Below, piece after piece: positions 43,045 to 53,226 of a DNA stretch of 64,000 nt; positions within the stretch are counted from its first letter, which is position 1; each line of letters begins with the position of its first letter. The notes under the pieces are model-generated. The model was not told the DNA's origin. It saw only the letters and a program-made list of their open reading frames with translations, and made no database searches. Location: NCBI RefSeq assembly GCF_026000115.1, contig NZ_AP026867.1:1395501-1459500 (forward strand), read 5' to 3'. The position numbers and the translations under genes were made by a program. The DNA comes from Aureispira anguillae. Its GTDB lineage: Bacteria > Bacteroidota > Bacteroidia > Chitinophagales > Saprospiraceae.

Positions 43045-43706
43045 GCTGGAAAATTTATAGGTGAAATTGTCGAAAGGAATCTTTTATAAAAAAGTTGTTT
43101 CTTGGACAATTTTGATAAAAGAACAGTTTTAAAGAACGAAGCAAAATGGATGATGTGCTAAATGCACCAAAATCTTTAGCAGCTACAGCGAGCATTTGCA
43201 ACGCCATTAGATGCAAAAAGGTTGTTTAAATTTACAATCAATAGTTTTGTTTCGTTACTTATGCCCGTAAATGTAAAGAAAAGATGGACGGCTTCAAAAT
43301 TGGGGCTGCTTTTAATCAGTGATAATGTCTAATAGGAAGGAGCAAAAACATAAGCTTGAGTTTAGTGCTGTGTTTTTGTTGTAAAAAGGTAGGTTTTGTC
43401 AAAAAAACAAAAAAATTAAAAACGATTAACCATATAATCTATATTTTTTATTATCTTAATTGTTGATAATTAGATTATTAATCTTTCCCTTGTGTTTTTT
43501 ACAATCTTCTATTGTACAACCCAACAACTACTATTTAAATAGGTTGATGGGTTAATGGTCTTTGTCGTATCTTTTATGATAAAATAAAAGCATACGCACT
43601 GTTTTAATGCTCTTATTGTTCATTATTAAATGAACTGAACTAGACAGGGATTAGGTTAATGGAACTTTATTAACAATCTATTTCTAACATCAAAATCGCC
43701 CGAGTT
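43045..43706. other. 660-base intergenic region without a gene
   Basis: No coding frame is convincing on either strand. Small structures are GTGC-TAAAT-GCAC and TTTGCA/TGCAAA near 43160-43230, and nested inverted repeats ATAATCTA/TAGATTAT (43434-43478) enclosing ATTATC/GATAAT. This could be a long leader for the gene at 43707, a small-RNA locus or decayed sequence. Confidence 0.4.
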
Positions 43707-44204
43707 ATGAACGATACAATTTTAGAGGCAGTTGATATTCAACAACAAATAAAAGAAAAGTTAATCCAATTAGGTATTAGTATAGATGAGAAACGCTCTT
43801 TTGATGGAGAGAGCAAACGGCTGAAATTTTATTCTTTGGAAACCAAAAAGGAGTGGCAGGGGCAGGACCCCAAAGAGCAACTTCAACAAATACCAAGAAC
43901 CTTACATACGCTTTTTCTAATTGATTGGCGTGGGAACACTACCGTTCAACAAAAAAAAGCTAATGGTAGTAGTGAAGAAATAGAATTTAGCAGAACAACA
44001 GAAAATTTTGATACAGAATACAACGATGAACGAGTATTGTTATATCAGATTGCTTGGAATATGAATACTCAAGTATTGTATGGTGTTAATCTTTTGGAAG
44101 GAGGAGAAAACCTAAAGGTATATGGTTTGGAACGAGATAGTAACGAGTTAGTATTGGAATATTATTCAATTATTGATTTTTTAGATTCCTTGACAGCTCT
44201 TTAA
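43707..44204 (+). CDS. Small cytoplasmic protein of unknown function
   Basis: The 165-residue product has no signal peptide. It begins with a helix (EAVDIQQQIKEKLIQLGI) and has a beta-rich middle (LHTLFLIDWRGNTTVQQKKA) and an acidic Tyr/Leu-rich end (LVLEYYSIIDFLDSL). No motif is recognised. It is flanked by the long gene-free region on the left and a very strong bidirectional hairpin on the right. Confidence 0.65.
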   Translation: MNDTILEAVDIQQQIKEKLIQLGISIDEKRSFDGESKRLKFYSLETKKEWQGQDPKEQLQQIPRTLHTLFLIDWRGNTTVQQKKANGSSEEIEFSRTTENFDTEYNDERVLLYQIAWNMNTQVLYGVNLLEGGENLKVYGLERDSNELVLEYYSIIDFLDSLTAL

Positions 44205-44215
44205 TTCCTAATTAA

Positions 44216-44282
44216 AAAAATCGTTGTCAGTAATTTTGTCTTACTTGCTAAAAATAAAACAAAATTATTGGCAACGATTTTT
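44216..44282. terminator. 24-bp bidirectional terminator
   Basis: AAAAATCGTTGTCAGTAATT and four more bases pair with ACAAAATTATTGGCAACGAT and four more, with only two G-U pairs, over a 19-base loop. The ends are A5 and T5, so it works for both convergent genes. Confidence 0.85.
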
Positions 44283-44307
44283 GATTGGTAGAACGAATGC
44301 AGAGCCG

Positions 44308-47300
44308 TTAACGGAGGATCAATTTTTTAGTTTCAGTAAAGGCTTTGCTTTGAATTTGTACAAAATAAACAGCAGCAGGCAAATCTGATAAGTCTACATT
44401 TAATAGAGCTTCGCCTTCTGGCAGTATTTCTGTTTTTAGAACCTTGCCCGTAACGTCTATTAGGCGGATGTTTAAATCCCCCCCAATCTTGCCTTTTAAA
44501 ATAACATTAGCCGACTTTGTAGCAGGATTGGGTGAAATTACAATTTGAGAAGAAGGCTTTTTAATATCGGTTAGCCCAACAATAACAGAGAAGTTTCGAG
44601 TGCTGGAACAAGCACCATTATTGATGGTTAGCGATACGGTATAATTGCCTGATAAGGCATAACTGTGGCTGGGGTTTTGCAGAGTAGAGCTTTGGTTGTC
44701 TCCAAAACTCCAATGCCAACTTGTTGCACCTACTGAAAAATCCGTAAAATCAACCGTGCCATTATTAACGGTATAAGAAAAATTGCTATTTAACGGGCTA
44801 ACCGTAACTGTATCGGCTGCTGAAATACAGGATGGTTCTCGAATCTCTAAATCATATAGCGCATAATAATAATGATTAGGGGCAATATTACTAGAAGAAC
44901 TGTCTATGGTCATATAATGTTCTATTTCATAGGGATAAGTTACTCCAGAAGTATTATAGAAGAAGCCCGAATGATTAGTCCCTATATTATAAACACCAGA
45001 ATCAGGAACCGTTAAATTTAAAAAAATCCGTTGAGGGCCACCATTTAGGTCGACAGTAACTTGTTCTATAATGTCAGAACCAGAAGGAAGGGAACCATCT
45101 GTATTGACCCCATCTACTAGATAAAAGGTACGAGGTCCTGAACTATTGGAAAAGACCCAAGCCGATACAATTTCAATGCTTTGGTTCGCCGTAAAATTAA
45201 GTGCCCCATGATAAGAATTATTGGGCAAATAAGCACCTATACCAATATTTTTATTCAAAGGGCCAATGTATAACGAGCTAGGAATGATCATATTTTCTAC
45301 ATAATAAGTCTGCGCTGTCGAGCTATTGGAAATCATCAAACTATCACCAGTATGAACAACGACATTATTTTGGTTTTTCCATTGAATAATTCCTGTAGCA
45401 ATTGCAGGAATATAAGCCGTATCTCCTGCACAAATTTCGATAGAGTGCGCAATAGGAGCAGGGGGAGGAGCAATGCTTATTAATTGATCGATGGTATCAC
45501 GACCCACTGTATTGGAGCTGATTAACCGAACGGTATATGTTCCTTCAGAAGGATAAGTATGCACAGGATGTTGGAGAGTAGAACTATCTCCATCTCCAAA
45601 ATACCACAACCAAGATTGAGGAACACGGGTACTGTTATCTCTGAAAGAAACGGTTTGGGAACAAGGGGTGTTGCTCGTATAATAAAATGTTGCAGAAGGA
45701 GCCGTTATTGGTATTTGACACTGGATGGGTAAATCAAAGGCTTCTACTTGATCGCTACGACTAGTAGCGCTGCCTTGGCTAGCACTATAGCCAAATCCCC
45801 TAGTCGCAAATACATTCCAAATCAAACATTTATGAACGTTATTATACAGTATTGAGTCTGCTTTCAAAATAGCATCTCGACCATCAAGCATACCTGGGTT
45901 ACAAGGTTGTAATTTTAGGGATTCGATGATCAAATTCATGGCAATATTATTCCCCCCTGTACCATTGTATAAGTCAGGGTCAGGACTTCCTCCATATTGG
46001 GCAATTAAAGCCCAGTTTAGATCCCAAAGTACAGTCGCAAAAATAAAACCAATTCCGTGAGGTTCGGATATTTGATGGATATTATTGGAAGCACCATAAG
46101 TATACGGATTGATGGCAAAGTCGGTAGAATAAGGCGCTGGACGAATACCTTGCCCTGTGGTGGCTCGTCTGGATGAATAGTTTGCAATTCCCCTTGGATC
46201 TGTAGCTTGGTCGCCACTCTCCATCGTTAGCATAAGGGCAAACCAATCACTCCAACCTTCTCCCATTTGTTCAGCATTATTAAGGCAGTTGGGATTGGCT
46301 GCTCCTCCTGTTAGTCGTTTGGTAATACCATGCCCATATTCGTGAGCAATTAAGCCATTGTCAAAATCGCTATCTTCAGGATAACTATTTGTTGTACTGG
46401 CATGGATAGAGACATTAACAGAACTTGTTGCCATTTTAGTAGTGAGGGAATCTCCATCACTTTTTGAAATGCGGATTGAAGGAATAAGGATGCTACTATT
46501 GGTTCCATTGATATAATGGAGTGGAGCGTGAAATTGGCTGATTATAATAACGGCTAAAGCTCCTGCATTTTGTGCGGCTAAGATTTTATCTTCTGTGGTG
46601 CAATAAGCATCATCACGAATGATCGCAATTTTGCCATTAACTTGCGTACTATTTACAATGGTTTCACAGCCGTTATAGATTGGGGGGATATTATCTTCTA
46701 CCAAAACTAAGTCCGCTATAATAGGGGAACTAGGGGGAAGGGGGCCAAAGGTGGCGCTCCCTGCATGATAACTACCAGCAATACTGGCGGGGCTGTTTAC
46801 GGTAAGATAATCCCCTGCGTTGATATTCCATAAATGCATCTGTAATCTAGGGCTGTATCCATCAGCAGGCGTTGCAAAACTGGCTGTATTAAAGGCACTA
46901 CCATCTTGTGCTTCTGCAAGCACAGGGTCGCCTCCAAGACCGCCACGACCATAGTTGTTGAATTGAAAATTACCACTCGTATCATCAAAACCATAGTGGT
47001 ACCAGATGTCATGCATGGTATTAACCATATAAAATAAATTACTGATAGCAGCAGACTTATTAGCACTAGGGGCAAGGTTGGGATTATAAGGGAAATTAAA
47101 TTCTAAAAGAGGCCCTCCATCAGGACTAAATCCAGGTATATTATTACCCAGTGAATCCTCGTAGGCGTATGCATTATTTCCTTGGGTAATGGTGTGTTCT
47201 GCGCCACTGATTCCATTGGTATCGTGCCAGCCATACGGAGATGCTAACAAATTTGCAGGGTTACTTAGCGTAGAACGACTACCATGAATGGGACTTTCTA

Positions 47301-48045
47301 CTGGGAGTGCAAATACTTGGTATTGATCGGGCTGAAGAACGGTTGGGGGAGTGTGACAGTTGTCTAATGCAGACAGTTTATAGCTATTGGAGGGCGATTT
47401 AGCAATAGCAGAATGGTCAAAATTGCAATGAACGACCCAATCATTTTTATGAATTAAATCACCATTTTGGGCATCAATGCATACCGACCACCAATGTTGC
47501 GCATCTAACGTATAAATAGAGAGCTCCCAAACGAGTTTCATTTCTGTGTCGGAATTGGCATAATACATCAGTTGTACAGGAATATCCTCAATAGAAATGC
47601 CGCCTGTATTATAAATAAAGGATTGTTGATGAATTGTTTTTTGTAGTTTTAAATGCTTGGGAGAGCGAATGCCTAAATGTTGTGCAGCCAGTTCAATGGC
47701 TTGACGAGGCTGAATTTTGGGATGGGTAGCATTGACCTTTTGTTGTAAATTGCTCACTAGGCGATTGCCCATACTGAGTACTTGCTTGTCTTTGATGGCA
47801 AAGTTAGCAAGTCCATTGGATACTTTTATCCCTTGATATTGTTGTTGGATATAAACATGTAAAACACCACTTGTACTAGATCTATGCTGGCTCGTAATCA
47901 CCCAATTGGATATATCTTCTAAGCTTAGGGCTTGTTCTATATAATGCTCTTCTAAAAATTGTTGAATAATAGTAGAAGGCGTTTGCGCTAAAAGTATACT
48001 GGTATTAAGTAAGATACTTAGCATGAATAGGGGGAAACGTTCCAT
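44308..48045 (-). CDS. Secreted M36 (fungalysin) metalloprotease with PA, PKD and T9SS domains, copy 1
   Basis: The 1245-residue product has a signal peptide (about 1-20), an FTP-type propeptide (about 25-200) and the M36 catalytic domain with HEYGH (568-572) and the downstream Glu of GEGWSD (596). A PA domain is inserted before the active site (about 430-550). Two PKD domains follow (LWYFGDGDSSTLQHPVHTY; WHWSFGDNQSSTLQNPSHSY), with a jelly-roll-like domain between them. It ends in a T9SS type A sorting domain (ISPNPATKSANVIL). It probably digests environmental protein at or beyond the cell surface. The next copy lies upstream on the same strand. Confidence 0.95.
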   Translation of the reverse strand: MERFPLFMLSILLNTSILLAQTPSTIIQQFLEEHYIEQALSLEDISNWVITSQHRSSTSGVLHVYIQQQYQGIKVSNGLANFAIKDKQVLSMGNRLVSNLQQKVNATHPKIQPRQAIELAAQHLGIRSPKHLKLQKTIHQQSFIYNTGGISIEDIPVQLMYYANSDTEMKLVWELSIYTLDAQHWWSVCIDAQNGDLIHKNDWVVHCNFDHSAIAKSPSNSYKLSALDNCHTPPTVLQPDQYQVFALPVESPIHGSRSTLSNPANLLASPYGWHDTNGISGAEHTITQGNNAYAYEDSLGNNIPGFSPDGGPLLEFNFPYNPNLAPSANKSAAISNLFYMVNTMHDIWYHYGFDDTSGNFQFNNYGRGGLGGDPVLAEAQDGSAFNTASFATPADGYSPRLQMHLWNINAGDYLTVNSPASIAGSYHAGSATFGPLPPSSPIIADLVLVEDNIPPIYNGCETIVNSTQVNGKIAIIRDDAYCTTEDKILAAQNAGALAVIIISQFHAPLHYINGTNSSILIPSIRISKSDGDSLTTKMATSSVNVSIHASTTNSYPEDSDFDNGLIAHEYGHGITKRLTGGAANPNCLNNAEQMGEGWSDWFALMLTMESGDQATDPRGIANYSSRRATTGQGIRPAPYSTDFAINPYTYGASNNIHQISEPHGIGFIFATVLWDLNWALIAQYGGSPDPDLYNGTGGNNIAMNLIIESLKLQPCNPGMLDGRDAILKADSILYNNVHKCLIWNVFATRGFGYSASQGSATSRSDQVEAFDLPIQCQIPITAPSATFYYTSNTPCSQTVSFRDNSTRVPQSWLWYFGDGDSSTLQHPVHTYPSEGTYTVRLISSNTVGRDTIDQLISIAPPPAPIAHSIEICAGDTAYIPAIATGIIQWKNQNNVVVHTGDSLMISNSSTAQTYYVENMIIPSSLYIGPLNKNIGIGAYLPNNSYHGALNFTANQSIEIVSAWVFSNSSGPRTFYLVDGVNTDGSLPSGSDIIEQVTVDLNGGPQRIFLNLTVPDSGVYNIGTNHSGFFYNTSGVTYPYEIEHYMTIDSSSSNIAPNHYYYALYDLEIREPSCISAADTVTVSPLNSNFSYTVNNGTVDFTDFSVGATSWHWSFGDNQSSTLQNPSHSYALSGNYTVSLTINNGACSSTRNFSVIVGLTDIKKPSSQIVISPNPATKSANVILKGKIGGDLNIRLIDVTGKVLKTEILPEGEALLNVDLSDLPAAVYFVQIQSKAFTETKKLILR

Positions 48046-48324
48046 GAGATATTATTTAAATACATATTGTACATTTCTGTGCAGCAAATCCTGAAGCTTA
48101 ACCTTCAAACTGCCTAGAAGATAATTGTATAAGGTTCTTAGTGCTAAAAGTGGGTAAAATATTTTCTATCAAACAATGATGCATTCAACTATTTTGTAAG
48201 ACACACCAAAAGTGCGACAGAGCAGCAGTAAAGTATAAACGTACAAAGCAATAACAATTAAAATCTTTTGTGGGGAACGTTCTACAAAAATAGGCAATTT
48301 TGCTTAAAAAGTAGAGGAATAACA
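48046..48324. other. Spacer between the tandem protease genes
   Basis: About 280 AT-rich bases with no gene. It should hold the promoter of copy 1; no good TAnnTTTG element was found on the minus strand. Confidence 0.4.
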
Positions 48325-48362
48325 TAAATCCTTGCTGCTTAATATTGAACAACAAGGATTTA
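48325..48362 (-). terminator. Terminator of protease copy 2
   Basis: TAAATCCTTG pairs perfectly with CAAGGATTTA, 17 bases after the stop of copy 2, so the two proteases are probably separate transcripts. Confidence 0.65.
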
Positions 48363-48379
48363 TATTTGTTTAATGATGG

Positions 48380-51300
48380 CTATTTTATAATTAATTTTCG
48401 AGTTTCAGAAAATTCAGCTCCTTTTATTTGTACAAAATAAATTGCAGCAGGGAGCGCAGAAAGCTCTAAATTCAAGGCGGTAGTTCCCCTAGGTAGTATT
48501 GTAGAACGTAGCACTTTTCCACTTACATCAACAACTTGAACCGTTAAATCTTCATCTATTTTTTGATCCAGAATAAGGCTGGCTAAACCACTGCTTGGAT
48601 TGGGGAGCAATGTGATATTCGGTAAGTGTTCACTGACCTTAAACAGCCCAACAACAACAGAGAAGGTTTGTGTGCTGGTACAAGCACCATTGTTAATCGT
48701 TAAAGAGATGGTGTAAGTGCCAGGAGATGCATAACTATGTACAGGATTCTGTAAGGTCGAAGTATTATTATCGCCAAAATCCCATAGCCAACTAGTCGCA
48801 CCGATAGACGCATCTGTAAAATTGACGACTCCTCCATTATCTATATAGGAAAAATTGCTAACCACAGGAGTAACGGTAACGGTATCTAGTGCAGAGATAC
48901 ATTGAGGATCTCGAACTTCTAGATCGTATAAATAATAGTAATAACCTGTAGGGCTGCTTGTTGCGGATGAATTATTGATGGTCATATAACCATTTAACGA
49001 ATAAGGATAATTAGCACCAGAGCTATTTCTAAATAGATCGACATTGTTGCCTCCTATATTATAACTACCAGAAGAAGGAACAGTTAGATTTAAATGAATA
49101 CGCTGTGGACCATTGGTTAAATTGACAGTAACTTGATCCACAATATCTGATCCACTAGGTGGTGTACCATTGGTGTTGCTGCCTGTTGCTAAATAGATGG
49201 TGCGAGGACCCGCTCCATCAGCATCTACCCACGCTGATACAATTTCAAAAGGTTGATTGGCTGTAAAATTAAGAGCACCATGATAGGCTGAAGAGTGATA
49301 ACCACCAGCCCCAATTGAAGAATTGTTAGGTCCTACATACTGAGAAGCAGCTCCAACGGCATTTTCTACATAATAGGTTTGAAAAGAACCCGTATTGGGG
49401 ACAACCAAGGTATCTCCTATATGGATAATGGTATTGGCTGTATTTCTCCATTGAACAATGCCTGTGGTTATTGCAGGAATATAAGCCGTATCACCAGCAC
49501 AAACTTCTACCGCATTGGCGATGGGAGTAGGAGGTAATGTAATCGTAATTTGTTGGCTGCTAGAATCTGCGCCAATTGTATTAGAAACCACTAATTTTAC
49601 AGTGTAAGTACCGCTAGCATTATAGATATGCGTGGGGTTTTGCAGGGTAGAAGTTGTCCCGTCTCCAAAATCCCACAACCAAGATTGGGGAATATCAGTA
49701 CTATTATCGGTAAATGAAACAGTAGTAATACAAGCTGTTGCACTATTAGGGCTAAATGCGGCTGATGGGGGGGCGGTTGCTGTTTGGCAATTGGTTGGTA
49801 AGTCAAATGCTTCGGTCTGGTCGCTACGGCTACCTGAGCTACCTTGACTAGCACTATAACCGAATCCCCTAGTTGCAAATACATCCCAAATCAAACATTG
49901 GTGAATGCCATTATACAATAATTGATCTGCCTGCAAAATGGCATCTCGACCGTCAATCATACCAGGGTTACAAGGTTGTAATTTAAGTCCTTCAATGACC
50001 AAATTCATGGCAATATTATTCCCACCTGTACCATTGTACAAGTCAAAGTCAGGACTACCTCCATACTGAGCAATCAACGCCCAATTTAGATCCCAAAGTA
50101 CAGTTGCAAAGATAAATCCAACGCCATGTGGCTCTGATATTTGACCTGTGTTATTGGAAGCACCATAAGTGTATGGATTGACAGCAAAATCAGTAGAATA
50201 AGGAGCAGGGCGAATGCCTTGTCCTGTGGTGGCTTGTCCTGAAGCATAGGTGCCAATTCCTCGTACATCCGTGCCTAAATCTCCTGCTTCAATGGTTAAC
50301 ATCAAGCCAAACCAGTCGCTCCAGCCTTCTCCCATTTGTTCAGGATTGCTCAAGCAGTTTGGATTATTGGCACCACCTGTTAGACGGGTAGAAATGCCAT
50401 GCCCGTATTCATGTGCAATGATACCATTATCCAAATCACCATCTTTGGCATTGGCCACAGTACCGCCATTGCTAATGGTTCCATTGACAGTACCAGTAGC
50501 CATTTGCGCTTTGATTGCGTTTCCATCCGTTTGGGTGATCATAATAGAAGGAATTGTAACCGTAGTACTTGTGCCTCCCATTTGAAAAGGTGCACCAGTA
50601 GCATTGTTGATAACAATAACAGCCAATGCACCAGCATTTTGAGCTGCTTCTACTTTGGCAACAAAAGAGCAATTGCCACGATCGATAACCGCTATTTTCC
50701 CCGCTACAGTAGCAGCATTGATAATCGTTTCACAGGCATCATTAATAGGGGGGGTATTGTCCTCTACCAATGCTAAATTTGCTGTAATCGGAACGTTTGG
50801 CAAACCAGGTCCAAAGGTAGCATCAGCAGCGCTATAACTTCCAGCAATTCCACTTGGAGTATTAACCGTTAGGTAATTGCCGCCGCTGCCACCACTGTTC
50901 CAAAGATACATTTGCATCCTAGGATTTGCCCCATCTCCTGGAGTTGCAAAATTTGCATTGTTTGTACCTCCTCCGTCTTGGGCTTCTGCAAAAACATAAT
51001 CATTATCAGCTCCTCCACGACCATAGTTGTTAAATTGAAAATTACCACTTGCTTCATCAAAACCATAGCGATACCAAATATCGTGCATCATATTATTCAT
51101 ATAAAATAAATTGGTGATGGCAGCCGCTTGATAGGTACTAGGAGCACTAGTAGATGTGTAGGGAAAATTAAATTCTAAAACAGCGCCTCCATCAGGGCTG
51201 AATCCTGGGCTGTTATTATCGGCAACATCATCATAAGCATGCACATTATTCCCTCTGGTAATGGTATATTCTGCTCCATTGGCTCCATTGGTATCATGCC

Positions 51301-52117
51301 ACCCATAAGGCGAAGCAAGGGTGTCGGCAGGATTGGTAACAATCGAACGTCCTCCATGATTCGGGCTCTCTACAGGCAAAGCAAATACAGTATATTGATC
51401 TGGTTGCAAAATGGTTTCAGGTGCAGCAAAATTAGTGGGGCTTTTTAGATTATGTTGAGCATTATTGCACTTCGTAAAAGGAGAATGTTCAAAATTACAA
51501 TGAATCACCCAATCGTTTTTGTGGACAAGCTCCCCATTTTGAGCATCAATACAGACCGACCACCAATGTTGAGCATCTAGGGTATAAATAGATAAATTCC
51601 AGACTAATTTTACTTCTGTATCAGATACGGCATAATACATCAATTCTACTGGAATATTTTCTTTGGAAATGCCTCCTTTATTGTAAATAAAGTGTTTGTT
51701 ATTGATTGGGTCTAATGCCCTCAAATCAGTAGGCTTATGGAGTCCTAAATGTTGGCTTGCTCGCTCAATCGCTTGTACTGGATTGATGGCAGGACTGCTG
51801 TAGGTTGCTTTTTGGTGCAAGTTGCTAATCAAACGGTTGCCCATGCTCAATACTTGTTTGTTTTTGAGGGCAAAATTGGCAATCCCATTGCTTACTTTTA
51901 TACCTTGATGTTTTTGCTGAATATAAACATGCAGTACACCACTAGTATTGGAGGTGTGATGACTGGTGATGACCCAATCAGAAATATCCTCCTTTGTTAA
52001 TTGTTGTGTAGCATGATTTTTATCCAAAAATTCTTGAATCGTTGTTGTTGGATTCTGAGCGAAGATTGTTGTTGTGCAGAGCATTAGCAGGAGCACAACT
52101 GAGGCGAGTTGTTTCAT
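48380..52117 (-). CDS. Secreted M36 (fungalysin) metalloprotease, copy 2
   Basis: Start chosen at MKQLASVVLLLMLCTTTIFAQ, a clean signal peptide; the longer frame would add 27 residues. The product is 1245 residues, exactly the length of copy 1, with the same domain order: FTP propeptide, M36 with HEYGHGISTRLTGG and GEGWSDWFG, PA insertion (GKIAVIDRGNCSFVAKVEAA), PKD, jelly-roll-like, PKD and a T9SS type A domain (LLPNPSSGLASLIL). The central catalytic part is nearly identical to copy 1; the PA region and N-terminal linker differ most. A tandem duplication is clear. Confidence 0.95.
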   Translation of the reverse strand: MKQLASVVLLLMLCTTTIFAQNPTTTIQEFLDKNHATQQLTKEDISDWVITSHHTSNTSGVLHVYIQQKHQGIKVSNGIANFALKNKQVLSMGNRLISNLHQKATYSSPAINPVQAIERASQHLGLHKPTDLRALDPINNKHFIYNKGGISKENIPVELMYYAVSDTEVKLVWNLSIYTLDAQHWWSVCIDAQNGELVHKNDWVIHCNFEHSPFTKCNNAQHNLKSPTNFAAPETILQPDQYTVFALPVESPNHGGRSIVTNPADTLASPYGWHDTNGANGAEYTITRGNNVHAYDDVADNNSPGFSPDGGAVLEFNFPYTSTSAPSTYQAAAITNLFYMNNMMHDIWYRYGFDEASGNFQFNNYGRGGADNDYVFAEAQDGGGTNNANFATPGDGANPRMQMYLWNSGGSGGNYLTVNTPSGIAGSYSAADATFGPGLPNVPITANLALVEDNTPPINDACETIINAATVAGKIAVIDRGNCSFVAKVEAAQNAGALAVIVINNATGAPFQMGGTSTTVTIPSIMITQTDGNAIKAQMATGTVNGTISNGGTVANAKDGDLDNGIIAHEYGHGISTRLTGGANNPNCLSNPEQMGEGWSDWFGLMLTIEAGDLGTDVRGIGTYASGQATTGQGIRPAPYSTDFAVNPYTYGASNNTGQISEPHGVGFIFATVLWDLNWALIAQYGGSPDFDLYNGTGGNNIAMNLVIEGLKLQPCNPGMIDGRDAILQADQLLYNGIHQCLIWDVFATRGFGYSASQGSSGSRSDQTEAFDLPTNCQTATAPPSAAFSPNSATACITTVSFTDNSTDIPQSWLWDFGDGTTSTLQNPTHIYNASGTYTVKLVVSNTIGADSSSQQITITLPPTPIANAVEVCAGDTAYIPAITTGIVQWRNTANTIIHIGDTLVVPNTGSFQTYYVENAVGAASQYVGPNNSSIGAGGYHSSAYHGALNFTANQPFEIVSAWVDADGAGPRTIYLATGSNTNGTPPSGSDIVDQVTVNLTNGPQRIHLNLTVPSSGSYNIGGNNVDLFRNSSGANYPYSLNGYMTINNSSATSSPTGYYYYLYDLEVRDPQCISALDTVTVTPVVSNFSYIDNGGVVNFTDASIGATSWLWDFGDNNTSTLQNPVHSYASPGTYTISLTINNGACTSTQTFSVVVGLFKVSEHLPNITLLPNPSSGLASLILDQKIDEDLTVQVVDVSGKVLRSTILPRGTTALNLELSALPAAIYFVQIKGAEFSETRKLIIK

Positions 52118-52605
52118 AAAATAAATGACTAGTTTAATACGAAGTTGGTTTTTGGGAAAATTCCAGGAGGGTAAGTGGGAATTTTCTTGATGAACCAATA
52201 ATAAATGTAATTCTGTTAAGCGAGGGATAAGTTGTAAATATACATTTTTATTTTGTAAAATAATATTTGTTTAAATTATAAATTGGTGAAAATGAATTTT
52301 ATGACTTATTATTTTGTTTTAAAGGGCTGTAGATTTTTTACTTAGGAGGGGTAAATGCTTCCTAATACGGAATAATTATCCTAACCTTTTTGGATTTTAA
52401 CCATGGAATATTGGTATTTATGCTGGCTATGTTCTTGTTTTTCAGTGCTATGAATTGCTGCATTTTAGCCTGAGTTTTGGAGGGCGATTTGGAAGGTGAA
52501 TTATTTTAAAATAAATAAGTAATATTTATTTATTAGATAGAATGTACTATTGATTATTCGAAATGGTTTATTCATTGGTTTGTATGCTCATTTCATTTTT
52601 GGGCC
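52118..52605. other. Divergent intergenic region
   Basis: Nearly 500 AT-rich bases upstream of protease copy 2 with no gene. The right edge runs into the promoter of the rightward cluster. Confidence 0.4.
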
Positions 52606-52636
52606 TTGGAATAAGTATGGGGATAGGGTAACTTTG
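52606..52636 (+). promoter_or_regulatory. Promoter of the OmpH/RHS-like cluster
   Basis: TTG at 52606-52608, a 20-base spacer and TAACTTTG at 52629-52636 match the Bacteroidota -33/-7 pattern fully, 47 bases before the first start codon. The same two elements with the same spacing drive the T9SS repeat gene. Confidence 0.75.
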
Positions 52637-52683
52637 CGCAAATCCCTAGAATCAATTTTTTGTCTAAAATTTCACTACTACTT

Positions 52684-53226
52684 ATGAAACGAACCACCCT
52701 ATTACAATTACTATCTGTGACGGTTTTAACTGTTTGGATGATTTGGTTAACCATAGGAATGAACAGCCAACCTAAGGTTGCTTATGTACATTCGGAGTAC
52801 CTTTTTGAAAATTATTTGGGAACCATTGAATCCTATAAAGTATTAGAGGCTAAAACCAAAAAATGGGGAGATAATTTAGACTCTTTGTCTAAAAGTTATC
52901 GAGCTACTTTTATCAGTTATGATACACATGGAGAAAAACTACATCTAGAAGAAAAAGCAAAATTAGGTCGCAAACTACAACAGCAAGAACAGGTATTTAA
53001 TAAGTACCATGAGTCTGTAGAAAAGATGAAGTTAGAAGAGGATCAAAAATTAACACAATCAGTTATTAAACAAATTGATGCCTACTTAAAAGAATATGCC
53101 TTGAAAAATGGATACGACCTAATAATAGGAGCAGGTACTTCGAGCAGTCTAGTATATGGTGGAAAAGGCTATGATGTAACAGATGATGTCTTAAATTTTA
53201 TCAATCAAAAATATAGAGGTGAATAA
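52684..53226 (+). CDS. OmpH/Skp-like periplasmic chaperone
   Basis: The start chosen is MKRTTLLQLLSVTVLTVWMI, an N-terminal signal or anchor; a longer frame upstream overlaps the leader. The 180-residue product has the Skp/OmpH layout: VAYVHSEYLFENY after the signal, a long coiled-coil hairpin (about 45-130) and YDLIIGAGTSSSLVYG with the end DVTDDVLNFINQKY. Skp-like proteins hold unfolded outer-membrane proteins in the periplasm. As first gene of this cluster it may serve the giant proteins downstream. Confidence 0.88.
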   Translation: MKRTTLLQLLSVTVLTVWMIWLTIGMNSQPKVAYVHSEYLFENYLGTIESYKVLEAKTKKWGDNLDSLSKSYRATFISYDTHGEKLHLEEKAKLGRKLQQQEQVFNKYHESVEKMKLEEDQKLTQSVIKQIDAYLKEYALKNGYDLIIGAGTSSSLVYGGKGYDVTDDVLNFINQKYRGE

